From Oceanimonas baumannii (GTDB lineage Bacteria; Pseudomonadota; Gammaproteobacteria; Enterobacterales; Aeromonadaceae), in NCBI RefSeq assembly GCF_002245495.1, contig NZ_NQJF01000006.1, positions 62,001 through 126,000 of the forward strand: 64,000 bases of DNA, written 5' to 3'. The notes beneath the pieces were generated by a model. It was not told the origin of the DNA, ran no database searches, and saw only the letters and a list, made by a program, of their open reading frames with translations. Shown piece by piece: positions 1-9,452 of this stretch. Position numbers and translations under genes: made by a program. Numbering within the stretch: the stretch's first letter is position 1; each line of letters starts with the position of its first letter.

Positions 1-2
1 CG

Positions 3-1169
3 ACCTACAACAAGCATGTAGGTCAGTATCCCGCGCCCAAAAACTTTAACTTCTGGTACTTCTTTGGCTCACTGGCCATGCTGGTACTGGTGAACCAGAT
101 CCTCACCGGTGTCTGGCTGACCATGAACTACAACCCGTCCGGTGACGGCGCTTTTGCCTCCATCGAATACATCATGCGGGACGTGGAATACGGCTGGCTG
201 CTGCGTTATATGCACTCCACCGGTGCCTCTGCCTTCTTCGTGGTGGTTTATCTGCACATGTTCCGTGGTCTGATCTACGGTTCGTACCAGAAGCCGCGCG
301 AGCTGCTGTGGCTGTTCGGCATGCTGATCTTCCTGGTGCTGATGGCGGAAGCCTTTATGGGTTACCTGCTGCCCTGGGGCCAGATGTCATTCTGGGGTGC
401 TCAGGTTATCATCTCGCTGTTCGGGGCCATTCCGGTCATCGGCGACGACCTGACCCTGTGGATCCGTGGTGACTATGTTATTTCCGGCGCAACCCTGACT
501 CGCTTCTTCGCGTTGCACGTCATTGCTCTGCCGCTGGTGCTGGTTATTCTGGTATTCCTGCACATTGTGGCGCTGCACGAAGTGGGGTCTAACAACCCCG
601 ACGGTATCGATATCAAAAAGAACAAGGATGAGAACGGCTGGCCGAAAGACGCCATTCCTTTCCACCCCTATTACACCGTGAAAGACATTGTCGGTGTGGC
701 CGGTTTCCTGTTCTTCTTCGCCTTTGTGATCTTCTTTATGCCTGAAGGTGGCGGTTACTTCCTGGAAGCGCCGAACTTTGAGGCGGCCAATGGCCTGAAG
801 ACTCCTGAGCACATTGCACCGGTATGGTACTTTACTCCCTTCTACGCCATTCTGCGGGCGGTTCCCGACAAGCTGATGGGCGTTATTCTGATGGGTCTGT
901 CCATTGCCGTACTGTTTGTTCTGCCCTGGCTGGATCGCTGTAAGGTGCGTTCGTTCCGCTACCGCAGCAAGTTGCACCTGATGAACATCGTGCAATTCGT
1001 GATCTGCTTTATCATTCTGGGTATTCTGGGCGCCCTGCCGTCCACGCCGGTACTGACACTGCTGGCCCAGGTGACTTCGTTCGGCTATTTCGCCTTCTTC
1101 GTACTGTTGTTCTTCTACAGTAAAAACGAAAAAACCAAGCCGCTGCCAGAGAGGGTAACGTTCAAATGA
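3..1169 (+). CDS. petB: Cytochrome b subunit of the bc1 complex (5' end cut by the window)
   Basis: Membrane cytochrome b of the ubiquinol:cytochrome c oxidoreductase. It carries the two b hemes and the quinol sites in the inner membrane. The frame is open from the first bases of the window (TYNKHVGQYPAPKNFNFWYF...), so the true start lies upstream and the ATG at 78 is internal. About 388 codons are present, close to the C-terminal nine tenths of the family. Typical features are the MLVLVNQILTG first helix, MHSTGASAFFVVVYLHMFRG with heme-ligand histidines, GYLLPWGQMSFWGAQVI, FFALHVIALP, and PEHIAPVWYFTPFYAILRA near the Qo site. The stop overlaps the petC start (ATGA), so the two are translationally coupled. 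The Rieske gene petA is expected just upstream, outside the window. Confidence 0.97.
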   Translation, partial: TYNKHVGQYPAPKNFNFWYFFGSLAMLVLVNQILTGVWLTMNYNPSGDGAFASIEYIMRDVEYGWLLRYMHSTGASAFFVVVYLHMFRGLIYGSYQKPRELLWLFGMLIFLVLMAEAFMGYLLPWGQMSFWGAQVIISLFGAIPVIGDDLTLWIRGDYVISGATLTRFFALHVIALPLVLVILVFLHIVALHEVGSNNPDGIDIKKNKDENGWPKDAIPFHPYYTVKDIVGVAGFLFFFAFVIFFMPEGGGYFLEAPNFEAANGLKTPEHIAPVWYFTPFYAILRAVPDKLMGVILMGLSIAVLFVLPWLDRCKVRSFRYRSKLHLMNIVQFVICFIILGILGALPSTPVLTLLAQVTSFGYFAFFVLLFFYSKNEKTKPLPERVTFK

Positions 1170-1900
1170 AAAGGATAGTTGTTGCATTATTTGCACTGTT
1201 GCCGGCCCTGACTTTTGCCGCCGGCGGTAACGTTCACCTCGACGAGGCGGACTATGACCTGAGTGACAAGGCCTCGCTGCAAAACGGTGCCAAGCTGTTC
1301 ATGAACTACTGTGCCGGCTGTCACAGCACTCAGTATCAGCGTTACAACCGTGTTGCTCAGGATCTGGACATCCCGGAAGATGTGATGCAGGCCAACCTGA
1401 ACTTTACCGGTGTGGCCATCGGTGAGCTGATGGAAAACTCCATTCCGGAAGCCGATGCGGCCAACTGGTTTGGTGCTGCGCCGCCGGATCTGACCTTGGT
1501 GGCCCGGGTACGTGGTGCCGACTGGCTGTATACCTATCTGCGTTCTTTCTACAAGGATGACAGCCGTCCGTTCGGTGTGAACAACCTGGTGTTCCCGTCC
1601 GTGGGTATGCCACATGTGCTGGAACCGCTGCAGGGCAGTGCCCATCTGGAAACCGAAACCCGTCTTGTTGACGGTGTGGAAGTGGTCACTCCGGTAGGCA
1701 TTGAATCTGATGGCAACGGTGAGCTGAGTGCCGGCGAATATGACCAGGCGGTACTGGATATCGTTAATTTCCTGGTGTATTCCGGTGATCCGGTAAAACT
1801 GGAACGTCAGCGCATGGGGTATTGGGTACTGGGCTTTCTGGTTATCTTCTTCTTCGTTGCCTATCTGCTGAAGAAAGAGTACTGGCGCGACGTACACTGA
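1166..1900 (+). CDS. petC: Cytochrome c1 of the bc1 complex
   Basis: Heme c subunit that passes electrons from the Rieske centre to soluble cytochrome c in the periplasm. The 244-residue protein begins with a cleavable Sec signal (MKRIVVALFALLPALTFA). It has one heme-binding site, CAGCH, at C49-C52-H53, and a likely axial methionine at M148 in PSVGMPHV. A single C-terminal membrane anchor (YWVLGFLVIFFFVAYLL) is followed by a short basic tail, as in bacterial cytochrome c1. The start overlaps the petB stop, so it is the last gene of the petABC operon. A new promoter for sspA follows. Confidence 0.97.
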   Translation: MKRIVVALFALLPALTFAAGGNVHLDEADYDLSDKASLQNGAKLFMNYCAGCHSTQYQRYNRVAQDLDIPEDVMQANLNFTGVAIGELMENSIPEADAANWFGAAPPDLTLVARVRGADWLYTYLRSFYKDDSRPFGVNNLVFPSVGMPHVLEPLQGSAHLETETRLVDGVEVVTPVGIESDGNGELSAGEYDQAVLDIVNFLVYSGDPVKLERQRMGYWVLGFLVIFFFVAYLLKKEYWRDVH

Positions 1901-1941
1901 ACCGACGTCGTCTGAGCTGAGCAGGTGAGCGGCAATGGGGG

Positions 1942-1947
1942 TATAAT
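1942..1947 (+). promoter_or_regulatory. Probable -10 element of the sspA promoter
   Basis: A perfect TATAAT lies 42 bases before the sspA start in the 88-base petC-sspA gap. No convincing -35 hexamer is seen 16-18 bases upstream, so only the -10 is claimed. Confidence 0.5.
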
Positions 1948-1988
1948 GCTTCCATTGCCGTTCCCATTTTTGATTTCTGGAGGATTCA

Positions 1989-2618
1989 ATGGCAGTTGCG
2001 GCCAACAAACGTTCCATCATGACGCTGTTTTCCGGTGCTGATGATATTTACAGCCATCAGGTACGCATTGTACTGGCAGAAAAAGGTGTCAGTGTTGAAA
2101 TCAGTCAGGTCGAGCCTGACAGCCTGCCCGAAGATATGCTGGAGCTGAACCCTTATGGCACCGTGCCGACCCTGGTCGACCGTGAGCTGGTGCTTTATGA
2201 GTCCCGTATTATCATGGAATACTTGGATGAGCGTTTCCCCCACCCGCCGTTGATGCCGGTATACCCGGTAGCCAGGGGAACAAGCCGGCTGATGATGCAT
2301 CGTATAGAGCAGGACTGGTATGCCCTGGCTGCGCGCATCCAGCGCGGGGACAAGGCCGACGAAGCCCGTAAAGAACTTCGCGAAGCACTGCTGTCCATTG
2401 CGCCGGTATTTGCCGAGTATCCTTTCTTTATGAGCGAAGAGTTCAGCTTGGTCGACTGCTATATGGGGCCCCTGCTGTGGCGTCTGCCGTCTCTGGGTAT
2501 TGAGCTGTCCGGTCGTGGTGCCAAGGAGATTAAGGCATATATGGTACGTTTGTTTGAGCGTGATTCTTTTCAGGCCTCTCTCACTGAAACCGAACGCGAT
2601 CTGAGTAGCAAGGTTTGA
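1989..2618 (+). CDS. sspA: Stringent starvation protein A
   Basis: RNA-polymerase-associated protein with a glutathione-S-transferase fold, known in enterobacteria for acid and stationary-phase control. The 209 residues have an N-terminal thioredoxin-like half (RSIMTLFSGADDIYSHQVRI, NPYGTVPTLVDRELVLYES) and a helical C-terminal half. As is usual for SspA, it lacks a clear catalytic Ser or Cys for glutathione. A strong Shine-Dalgarno (TGGAGGA) lies just before the ATG. It forms an operon with sspB, which starts immediately after the stop. The petBC-sspAB order is common in gammaproteobacteria. Confidence 0.95.
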   Translation: MAVAANKRSIMTLFSGADDIYSHQVRIVLAEKGVSVEISQVEPDSLPEDMLELNPYGTVPTLVDRELVLYESRIIMEYLDERFPHPPLMPVYPVARGTSRLMMHRIEQDWYALAARIQRGDKADEARKELREALLSIAPVFAEYPFFMSEEFSLVDCYMGPLLWRLPSLGIELSGRGAKEIKAYMVRLFERDSFQASLTETERDLSSKV

Positions 2619-2620
2619 CC

Positions 2621-3064
2621 ATGGATGAAATGACCCCAAGCCGTCCCTATGTGCTGCGGGCCTTTTATGACTGGTTGCTGGATAACGATCTGACGCCACA
2701 CCTGCTGGTCAATGCTGAGGTGCCCCACACCGAAGTACCGCGCCAGTACGTGAACGATGGCCAGATCGTGCTCAATATCTCGCCTACTGCTGTAGTTGGT
2801 CTGCATATGGATAATGAAGCTGTTAGCTTTAGTGCCCGTTTTGGCGGGCAGCCGTTGCAGGTATATATCCCCATGGCTGCGGTGGTAGCCATACAGGCCC
2901 GTGAGAACGGTGCTGGTACCTTTTTTCCGCCGGAGCCGGCCTACGAAGAGTGGCTGGAAGCAGCCAGCCGTGAAGAAGAAGTCCCGTCTGAGGCTCTATC
3001 TCCGAAGGCTGATGAGTTACCGGTGCCGAAAAAAGGCAGGCCGAATCTTAAGGTCATCAAGTAA
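2621..3064 (+). CDS. sspB: ClpXP adaptor SspB
   Basis: Specificity factor that binds the ssrA tag and delivers tagged proteins to ClpXP. The conserved SspB core is present (RPYVLRAFYDWLLDN, GQIVLNIS, VSFSARFGGQP, RENGAGTFF). An acidic, poorly conserved linker follows, and the C-terminal ClpX-docking peptide ends in GRPNLKVIK, matching the XB motif of the family. The ATG at 2621 gives 147 residues starting MDEMTPSRPY. A TTG at 2615 that overlaps the sspA stop would add two residues and cannot be excluded. It is followed directly by a terminator. Confidence 0.95.
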   Translation: MDEMTPSRPYVLRAFYDWLLDNDLTPHLLVNAEVPHTEVPRQYVNDGQIVLNISPTAVVGLHMDNEAVSFSARFGGQPLQVYIPMAAVVAIQARENGAGTFFPPEPAYEEWLEAASREEEVPSEALSPKADELPVPKKGRPNLKVIK

Positions 3065-3065
3065 T

Positions 3066-3094
3066 AAAAAACGCAGCCAAGGCTGCGTTTTTTA
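3066..3094. terminator. Bidirectional intrinsic terminator between sspB and dolP
   Basis: A perfect stem, AACGCAGCC-aa-GGCTGCGTT, is flanked by an A-run on one side and a T-run on the other. It can therefore stop both the sspAB transcript (+) and the lpoA-yraN-diaA-dolP transcript (-). Confidence 0.85.
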
Positions 3095-3113
3095 TTATGG
3101 CTTCGTGCTTTCA

Positions 3114-3692
3114 TCAGGGCACATTCTGTATATATTCAAAGGCGGTCACTACCCGGGAGACCCCGGCTACATTACGGGTCAATTGCACCGCGACGTCTGC
3201 TTCATTGCGTGTTACCAGGCCAACCAGAAACACCTCGGTATTTTCAGTGACCACTTTGAGTTTGGTGCCATCGATATTTTTTTCTGCCAGAAGAGTACTT
3301 TTGACCTTGGAGGTCAGCCAGGTGTCTTTGCTCTGCTGGGTTAGCGTCAGCGGGGTGCCGACGCGCACTTCGTTAAACACTTCCTTGACGCCTGGCACCT
3401 CAGTAACAATGGCTTCAGCCCGGGCGCGGTACTGTTCAGTAGGAGTTTGGCCAATCAGCAGCACCTTGCCGTTGGTTGCGATCACCGCAAAACGGCTTTC
3501 ATCCCACATGGGCTTTTCTTCGCCCAGCCGGTGCAGGGCACGCATTTCAATAGTCTGGTCATTTATCTGGGTACCGATGGTACGCCGGTCGGTGATCATG
3601 TTGGCACCGGTTGCCCCACCGGCCGCTACCAGGCCGGCACAGCCCTGCAGCAGGGCAAGGGAAGTCAGTAACGTGATCAACGTCTTGTTCAT
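3114..3692 (-). CDS. dolP: Outer-membrane lipoprotein DolP (YraP), dual BON domains
   Basis: Division- and outer-membrane-linked lipoprotein required for envelope integrity. The 192 residues begin with a lipoprotein signal (MNKTLITLLTSLALLQGC, lipobox LQGC with C18). Two BON domains follow (roughly residues 45-115 and 120-190), with the repeated pattern of a short helix then V-x-L-x-G (GKVLLIGQTPT, TEVFLVGLVTR). Length matches the E. coli protein (191). It is the last gene of lpoA-yraN-diaA-dolP, five bases after diaA, as in enterobacteria. Confidence 0.93.
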   Translation of the reverse strand: MNKTLITLLTSLALLQGCAGLVAAGGATGANMITDRRTIGTQINDQTIEMRALHRLGEEKPMWDESRFAVIATNGKVLLIGQTPTEQYRARAEAIVTEVPGVKEVFNEVRVGTPLTLTQQSKDTWLTSKVKSTLLAEKNIDGTKLKVVTENTEVFLVGLVTRNEADVAVQLTRNVAGVSRVVTAFEYIQNVP

Positions 3693-3697
3693 GGCAA

Positions 3698-4288
3698 TCA
3701 GTCCTCTTGGCTGGGGAACAGGGTGCGGTCAATAAGATCACACAGGCAATGCAGGGTGAGCAGGTTTACCTCGTGAATACGTGGCGCGCGCAGCGCCGGT
3801 ACCCGGATCTCCACGTCATTGGGGCCGAGCAGACCGGCCAGCTCGCCGCCGTCGCCACCACTCAGAGCCACTATGGTCATGTCCCGGCTCAGTGCGGCCT
3901 CGGCGGCCTTGATCAGGTTACGGCTGTGGCCGGTGGTGGAGATAACCACCAGCACATCACCGGCCTGACCCAGGGCGCGGATCTGACGGGCATAGGCATC
4001 GTCGAAATGCTGATCCACGGCAATGGCGCTGATGCTGCTGGTATCCAGAGTCAGGCACACTGCCGGTAATGCCGGCCGTTCGGTTTCGTAACGGTTGATC
4101 AGTTCACTGACAAACAGCTGGGCCAGCGCATTGGAGCCGCCGTTACCGCACACCAGCAGTTTATTGCCGTTCAGCAGACACATTACCATCATCTGCGCGG
4201 CAGCCAGAATATCGTCGGGCAGCGCTTCGGCGGCAGCAATTTTGGTCTGAATGCTCTCGGTAAAGCTGGCTTTGATTTCTTCCTGCAT
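3698..4288 (-). CDS. diaA: DnaA initiator-associating protein DiaA
   Basis: SIS-domain protein that binds DnaA and promotes initiation at oriC. The 196 residues start [24 protein letters not shown], nearly identical to E. coli DiaA. The phosphosugar-binding fold shows [16 protein letters not shown], and STTGHSRNL and [15 protein letters not shown] are present. A TTG 12 bases upstream is open in frame, but the ATG at 4288 is chosen because of homology and the TGAGG Shine-Dalgarno that overlaps the yraN stop. Tight spacing to yraN and dolP indicates one operon. Confidence 0.94.
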   Translation of the reverse strand: MQEEIKASFTESIQTKIAAAEALPDDILAAAQMMVMCLLNGNKLLVCGNGGSNALAQLFVSELINRYETERPALPAVCLTLDTSSISAIAVDQHFDDAYARQIRALGQAGDVLVVISTTGHSRNLIKAAEAALSRDMTIVALSGGDGGELAGLLGPNDVEIRVPALRAPRIHEVNLLTLHCLCDLIDRTLFPSQED

Positions 4289-4296
4289 GAGATTCC

Positions 4297-4680
4297 TCAA
4301 AAGGCGTTGGCTATCCAGTTTATCTGGTTACCATCAATGGCCACCAGATCAAAACGACAGGACTGATGGGCTTCATTCAGCCCTTTCATTTGCAAATAAC
4401 AGAGTGCCGCACGGCGTATTTTCCTTTGTTTGGTATGCGTCACCGACATGGCTGCACCGCCAAACTGTTCGCTGTTCCGAAAGCGGACTTCTACAAATAC
4501 CAAGGTCTGTCCCTGGCGCATAATCAGATCGATTTCGCCCAGTTTACACTGGTAGTTACGGGTAACCGGCTGAAGGCCCTGAGCCTGCAGATAGCTTTCG
4601 GCACGGCGCTCGTAAAGAGCGCCGTGTTCCCGTTTATTCTGTTGTTCCGGCTTCTTGCCCGATGAAAACCCAGTCGCCAT
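4297..4680 (-). CDS. yraN: UPF0102 family protein YraN
   Basis: Endonuclease-fold protein of unknown cellular role, conserved between lpoA and diaA. The 127 residues show the family signature G-E-I-D-L-I-M-R followed by V-F-V-E-V-R-F-R, which forms the putative PD-(D/E)xK-like active site, and [10 protein letters not shown] near the end. An upstream in-frame ATG (4716) would add 12 residues. The start at 4680 ([10 protein letters not shown]) fits the family length and overlaps the end of lpoA by 47 bases. Confidence 0.9.
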   Translation of the reverse strand: MATGFSSGKKPEQQNKREHGALYERRAESYLQAQGLQPVTRNYQCKLGEIDLIMRQGQTLVFVEVRFRNSEQFGGAAMSVTHTKQRKIRRAALCYLQMKGLNEAHQSCRFDLVAIDGNQINWIANAF

Positions 4681-6469
4681 TGTCGTACTCCCTCCATTGC
4701 AGGCGTCGTTGTACAACGCCGTCGGGTGATACGGTTAAATCACCGGTCAGCCCGGGCACCTCAGGTGCTCCTCCGCGCAGGGCCGGCAGCTGAGGGATCA
4801 GTGCCCGGGCATCATAGCCCATGGCAAACAGTCGCAGCCAGGCTGCGCTGGCATCGGGCCAGAGGCTGAGCACTTCTGCTTTAAGCTGCGGAGCACCGTC
4901 AAGCAACCAGGGCATGTCGGCCAGACGCAGACCGGCAAGCTCTCCCATCGGGGCTTCCCCGGCAGGAATGTAGCTGCGGGAAATCACATAAGTGGGCAGC
5001 CGTGCGGCCCGGCTGTCCCGGACAAAATCAAAGTAAGGCAGAATGAAACGGGTTTCGGCGGCATTGGTCGGCATGAATACCGCATCGGCAGGGCGGTTGT
5101 CCGGCAGACTGCTGCCATCTACCGGCTGAATCTGGCCAGCGGCTGCGGCTGTAGGACGGCTTCTGAGTGCTTGGCGTACGTCCTTTTCAATGCTCGCCTT
5201 GTTGCTGAAATACGACAGAATGGCAGGGCGTCCGCTCAGGCCCTGCCATTGGCGGTTGAACTCGGCTGCAACCCGGCGACCCAGCTCATTTGCAGGGGCG
5301 AATACCAGAGGTTGTTGATGGCCTTCCTCCCACATCCGCCGCGCTGCATCGGCCGCTTCGCCTTCAGGTGAAAGTGAAAAATAATAAAAGGTGGTCAGTT
5401 CGGGCTGATAGGCGGGCTGATTCAGGGCCAGTACCGGCAGCGCCGGATCCTGCTTGAGCAGCGCATCTACATTGTTTTTCAGCAGCGGGCCAAGAATAAA
5501 ATCGGCACCGGACTGCATGACCTGTTGATAGACCTCCGCCATGTCGCGATTCTGAGTATCAAAGAAACTGACGCGGACCGACTGTCCCTGATTAGCACTG
5601 AGAATACCGTTGCGGATGGCTTCTCCCTGTTTGGCCAGGCGCCCTGACAATGGCAGCAACGCCGCAATATGGGTCGCATCAAAAGAGGGAGCCTGGATAT
5701 TGCTTGAGGTGCCCGGCAGGTAGGAGCGCGCCGGGTGCTCGGGATAGCTCTGCTGCCAGGATTGCAGCTGCCAGTTGCGTTGGGCCGCGGGCAGTTCGGT
5801 GGTATTCAGTATCGCCATCAGGCGTAACCAGCCATTGGCAACGGCGGAATGGTGACTGCCCTGAGCCTGCCGCAGCACTGAGGATGACTGAGTACTCAGC
5901 AGCTGATAGATCCGTTCCTGCTCCTGATTGGGTACCGGCTCTGCCAGTAATTCAGTGCGGGCGATCATCGCCAGGGCGGCCTCAACCGGCTGCTGCTGTT
6001 GTTCATGGCTGTTGGCCTGTAACAGCCACCAGTAGGCCTGGCCGGACACTGACAGGGCCGGAGCATCAATATTCTGCAGCAGCTGCAATGCTGGCCCGGG
6101 CTGAGCTGATGCGACTAGCGACGCCGCATCCAGCAGACGGATGATGGGCTGTTGCGACAGGCTGGCGGCACCACGCAGAGCCTGCAGTCTGGCACCGGCT
6201 TCATTATGATTACCCTGTTGCAACAGCGCTCTGATGGCCAGCACTCGCCAGGTGAAGGCGTCGTTACCGGTGGCAATATCGGCCTGGGCGGTGTATTGCT
6301 CCGCCGGCCGTACCAGCGGACTGAACATATCCGGGGCCGGCTCGGGGCTGACCTTGGGTTGTAGTAAGCCACTGCCGCAGGCAGTGAGTACGGATGAAAG
6401 CACCAGGGTACACAGTAGTCGTGTTACACTGGCCCATTGAATTTGAGTTGCCAATCCCTTATTTCCCAT
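4634..6469 (-). CDS. lpoA: Outer-membrane lipoprotein activator of PBP1a, LpoA
   Basis: Outer-membrane lipoprotein that reaches through the periplasm to activate the peptidoglycan synthase PBP1a. The 611 residues carry a signal ending in a lipobox (SSVLTAC, Cys about 31). An N-terminal helical TPR-like half (repeated ALLQQGNHNEAGARL type helices) is followed from about residue 250 by a periplasmic-binding-protein-like half (HIAALLPLSGRLAKQGEAI, GADFILGPLLKNNVDALL). Its gene is divergent from rsmI with a 69-base gap, as in E. coli. It is first in the lpoA-yraN-diaA-dolP operon. Confidence 0.94.
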   Translation of the reverse strand: MGNKGLATQIQWASVTRLLCTLVLSSVLTACGSGLLQPKVSPEPAPDMFSPLVRPAEQYTAQADIATGNDAFTWRVLAIRALLQQGNHNEAGARLQALRGAASLSQQPIIRLLDAASLVASAQPGPALQLLQNIDAPALSVSGQAYWWLLQANSHEQQQQPVEAALAMIARTELLAEPVPNQEQERIYQLLSTQSSSVLRQAQGSHHSAVANGWLRLMAILNTTELPAAQRNWQLQSWQQSYPEHPARSYLPGTSSNIQAPSFDATHIAALLPLSGRLAKQGEAIRNGILSANQGQSVRVSFFDTQNRDMAEVYQQVMQSGADFILGPLLKNNVDALLKQDPALPVLALNQPAYQPELTTFYYFSLSPEGEAADAARRMWEEGHQQPLVFAPANELGRRVAAEFNRQWQGLSGRPAILSYFSNKASIEKDVRQALRSRPTAAAAGQIQPVDGSSLPDNRPADAVFMPTNAAETRFILPYFDFVRDSRAARLPTYVISRSYIPAGEAPMGELAGLRLADMPWLLDGAPQLKAEVLSLWPDASAAWLRLFAMGYDARALIPQLPALRGGAPEVPGLTGDLTVSPDGVVQRRLQWREYDNGDWVFIGQEAGTTE

Positions 6470-6538
6470 GCTGAGTCATTCTGGTCCTAAGTGTAATCGG
6501 GCCGGCACGGTGAAACAATTGCTTGCACAGGAGTCATT

Positions 6539-7378
6539 ATGAACCAGGCTGCCGTTCTTTATATTGTGCCTACTCCTATCGGAAACCTGGGAGACATCAG
6601 CCAGCGTGCGCTGGACACCCTGCAGGCCGTGGATGTGATCGCCTGTGAAGATACCCGCCATACCGGTAAATTATTGTCTCACTATCAGATTGGCACCCCT
6701 ACCTGGGCGTTGCATGATCATAATGAGCAATATAAGGCCGATCAGCTGGTGAGCCGTTTGCAGGAAGGTAAAAGTATCGCGCTGGTGTCGGATGCTGGTA
6801 CCCCTCTGATCAGTGATCCCGGTTATCACTTGGTCAATCGCTGTCGTGAGGCCGGTGTTCAGGTGGTGGCACTGCCCGGCCCCTGTGCTGCGGTGACAGC
6901 CCTGTCTGCAGCGGGTCTGCCGACCGACAGATTTGTATTCGAAGGCTTTTTGCCGGCAAAAGATAAAGCCCGCCATGACAAGCTGGAAAGTCTGAAGGAT
7001 GAGCCCAGAACCATGGTGTTTTATGAATCGCCCCGGCGGCTGCTTGAGACCGTGGCGGCATTGGTGACGGTTATGGGCCCTGAACGCCGTTTGGTTGTGT
7101 CCCGGGAGCTGACCAAGGCGTTTGAAACGACACACGGACTGCCAGCCGAGCAAATGCTGGCGTGGCTGCAGGAAGACAGCAACCGTTGCCGGGGTGAGAT
7201 AGTGTTGATGGTGGCGGGTCATAAAGCAGACGCGGATGCGCTGCCGGTGGCGGCACAGAAAACCCTGTCCCTGCTCAGTGCCGATCTGGGACTGAAAAAA
7301 GCATCGGCGCTGACCGCCGACATTTACGGGCTGAAAAAGAACGCACTCTATAAATTCGGGCTGGAAGCTGGTCTGTAA
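6539..7378 (+). CDS. rsmI: 16S rRNA 2'-O-ribose C1402 methyltransferase RsmI
   Basis: Methylates the 2'-O of C1402 in the 30S decoding centre. The 279-residue SAM enzyme of the tetrapyrrole-methylase fold shows [17 protein letters not shown] near the start, [27 protein letters not shown] and [18 protein letters not shown] for SAM binding, then FEGFLPAK and VFYESPRRL. The Shine-Dalgarno CAGGAG precedes the ATG. It is divergent from lpoA and followed by the RNase P RNA gene. Confidence 0.96.
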   Translation: MNQAAVLYIVPTPIGNLGDISQRALDTLQAVDVIACEDTRHTGKLLSHYQIGTPTWALHDHNEQYKADQLVSRLQEGKSIALVSDAGTPLISDPGYHLVNRCREAGVQVVALPGPCAAVTALSAAGLPTDRFVFEGFLPAKDKARHDKLESLKDEPRTMVFYESPRRLLETVAALVTVMGPERRLVVSRELTKAFETTHGLPAEQMLAWLQEDSNRCRGEIVLMVAGHKADADALPVAAQKTLSLLSADLGLKKASALTADIYGLKKNALYKFGLEAGL

Positions 7379-7389
7379 GCCTGCAGGAA

Positions 7390-7419
7390 TTGCGCTAGCC
7401 CCCGTGGCTGAGTTACACT
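7390..7419 (+). promoter_or_regulatory. Promoter of rnpB
   Basis: TTGCGC (7390-7395) and TACACT (7414-7419) are separated by 18 bases. The predicted start falls about eight bases later, at the first base of the RNase P RNA by homology. Confidence 0.6.
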
Positions 7420-7426
7420 GCGCGCC

Positions 7427-7806
<380 letters not shown>

Positions 7807-7816
7807 TCATTTATCA

Positions 7817-7850
7817 AACAGCGCAACTCATCGAGTTGCGCTGTTTTGTT
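7817..7850 (+). terminator. rnpB terminator
   Basis: A 13-bp stem, AACAGCGCAACTC-atc-GAGTTGCGCTGTT, followed by TTGTT, 10 bases after the mature RNase P RNA end. Confidence 0.85.
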
Positions 7851-7944
7851 ATTTGTGGCCCGGGCACTTATCGACGTTTATTGTCCGCATCCCGGGTGTC
7901 CGGTGTTCCCATAGAGCAAATTCAACAGAGTCCTTTGTCGTGAG

Positions 7945-7971
7945 CCGGCATTTCCTTGCTTGAAATGCCGG
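7945..7971. repeat. 10-bp perfect inverted repeat over the mra -35 box
   Basis: CCGGCATTTC (7945-7954) and GAAATGCCGG (7962-7971) are perfect inverted arms separated by seven bases. The right arm contains most of the -35 element of the mraZ promoter. There is no T-run after it, so it is not a simple terminator. Confidence 0.7.
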
Positions 7972-7988
7972 AAATCGCTCCTTACACT
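7960..7988 (+). promoter_or_regulatory. Promoter of the dcw (mra) operon
   Basis: TTGAAA (7960-7965) and TACACT (7983-7988) are spaced 17 bases apart. A start near 7995 would place the MraZ boxes at the beginning of the transcript, as in the E. coli mra promoter. Confidence 0.75.
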
Positions 7989-7995
7989 TGTTGTG

Positions 7996-8020
7996 GTGGG
8001 AAAAAGTGGATCTTTGTGGA
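7996..8020 (+). promoter_or_regulatory. MraZ operator: three GTGG boxes with 10-bp period
   Basis: GTGGG at 7996, GTGGA at 8006 and GTGGA at 8016 form direct repeats with an exact 10-base period. This is the arrangement known for MraZ binding sites that autoregulate the dcw operon. They lie 27 bases before the mraZ ATG. Confidence 0.8.
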
Positions 8021-8046
8021 ACAAAGCTTAATTACAGGGACTCTGA

Positions 8047-8505
8047 ATGTTGCGTGGTGCTCATGCCATCAGCCTGGACAGCAAAGGGCGGCTGGCAATA
8101 CCAACCCGATATCGCGAGCCGTTGCGTGATGAATGCGACGGCCTGTTGGTATGCACTATCGATATCAGTCACTCTTGTCTGCTGCTTTACCCGCTGGGTG
8201 AATGGGAGCTGATAGAGAAAAAGCTGCGCAGTTTGTCGAGTACTCATCCTCAGGAGCGGCGGCTGCAGCGGCTGTTGCTGGGGCACGCCGCCGAATGTGA
8301 ACTGGATGGAAACGGACGTTTTCTGGTTCCCGGGCCGTTAAGGCTGCATGCGGGGCTTGAAAAAAAAATCATGCTGGTGGGACAGCTCAATCGTTTTGAA
8401 ATATGGAGCGAATCCCGCTGGCAACAACAAATTAATGATGATCTGCTGGCGCTTGATGATGAAGGCTGGGAGTCATCGGAACGATTGCGGGACTTTTCGC
8501 TATAA
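8047..8505 (+). CDS. mraZ: Transcriptional regulator MraZ
   Basis: AbrB-like DNA-binding protein that represses its own dcw operon through the GTGG repeats upstream. Two MraZ domains in 152 residues each carry the D-x-K-G-R signature: [15 protein letters not shown] (residues 10-24) and a second, variant copy [13 protein letters not shown] around residue 80. The second DGNGR departs from the usual DxxGR spacing only slightly. First gene of the cluster; rsmH begins two bases after its stop. Confidence 0.95.
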   Translation: MLRGAHAISLDSKGRLAIPTRYREPLRDECDGLLVCTIDISHSCLLLYPLGEWELIEKKLRSLSSTHPQERRLQRLLLGHAAECELDGNGRFLVPGPLRLHAGLEKKIMLVGQLNRFEIWSESRWQQQINDDLLALDDEGWESSERLRDFSL

Positions 8506-8507
8506 CA

Positions 8508-9452
8508 ATGAGTGAACAACAGGCACACATTACCGTACTGCTGGACGAGGCAGTGGCCGGTCTTAATATTCGCCCCGACGGCATCTATGTAGACGGAACC
8601 TTTGGCCGTGGCGGACACTCGCGTCATATTCTGTCGAAACTCGGGCCCGACGGCCGCTTGCTGGCCATCGACCGGGATCCGTCGGCCATTGCGGTGGCAG
8701 AGCAAATCACCGACCCGCGTTTTACCATTTTGCACGGCCCTTTTTCCCGGCTGGCAGAAATGATGGCAGCCGAAGGGCTTACCGGCAAAGTAGATGGCGT
8801 TCTGCTCGATCTGGGCGTGTCATCCCCTCAGCTGGATGAGGCTGAGCGGGGGTTCAGTTTTCAGAAAGACGGTCCCCTCGATATGCGCATGGACCCGACT
8901 AGCGGTCAGAGCGCTGCTGACTGGCTGAATCACGCCGATGCAGACGATATTGCCTGGGTACTGAAAACCTTTGGTGAAGAGCGCCATGCCCGCAAGATTG
9001 CCCGGGCCATTGTGCATGACCGTCAGACCACGCCCTGGACCCGTACCCGTCAGCTGGCCGAGATGATCGCCCGGGTAAACCCGAGCAAGGAAAAAAACAA
9101 GCATGCGGCGACCCGCAGTTTTCAGGCCATTCGAATCTACATCAACAGTGAACTGGACGAGATTGATCAGGCGCTGAACGGAGCACTGGAAGTGCTGGCA
9201 CCGGCCGGCCGGCTGTCGGTTATCAGCTTTCACTCGCTGGAAGACCGTCTTGTAAAACACTTTATCCGCAAGCAGGAAAAAGGGCCGGAAGTGCCCCCTG
9301 GGCTGCCGTTGACCGAAGAGCAACTGGCCGGTGGCCGGACGCTTAAAAGCGTGGGTAAGGCACAAAAGCCGTCGGCTGACGAAGTGGCCGCCAACCCCAG
9401 AGCCCGCAGCTCTGTATTACGGGTGGCCGAGCGTCTGGAGATGCAGCCCTGA
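8508..9452 (+). CDS. rsmH: 16S rRNA m4C1402 methyltransferase RsmH (MraW)
   Basis: N4-methylates C1402 of 16S rRNA, the same nucleotide that RsmI (6539-7378) ribose-methylates. The 314 residues begin [22 protein letters not shown] motif I is [14 protein letters not shown], then [31 protein letters not shown] and [14 protein letters not shown], with the C-terminal [13 protein letters not shown]. The stop overlaps the ftsL start (TGATG). Confidence 0.97.
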   Translation: MSEQQAHITVLLDEAVAGLNIRPDGIYVDGTFGRGGHSRHILSKLGPDGRLLAIDRDPSAIAVAEQITDPRFTILHGPFSRLAEMMAAEGLTGKVDGVLLDLGVSSPQLDEAERGFSFQKDGPLDMRMDPTSGQSAADWLNHADADDIAWVLKTFGEERHARKIARAIVHDRQTTPWTRTRQLAEMIARVNPSKEKNKHAATRSFQAIRIYINSELDEIDQALNGALEVLAPAGRLSVISFHSLEDRLVKHFIRKQEKGPEVPPGLPLTEEQLAGGRTLKSVGKAQKPSADEVAANPRARSSVLRVAERLEMQP

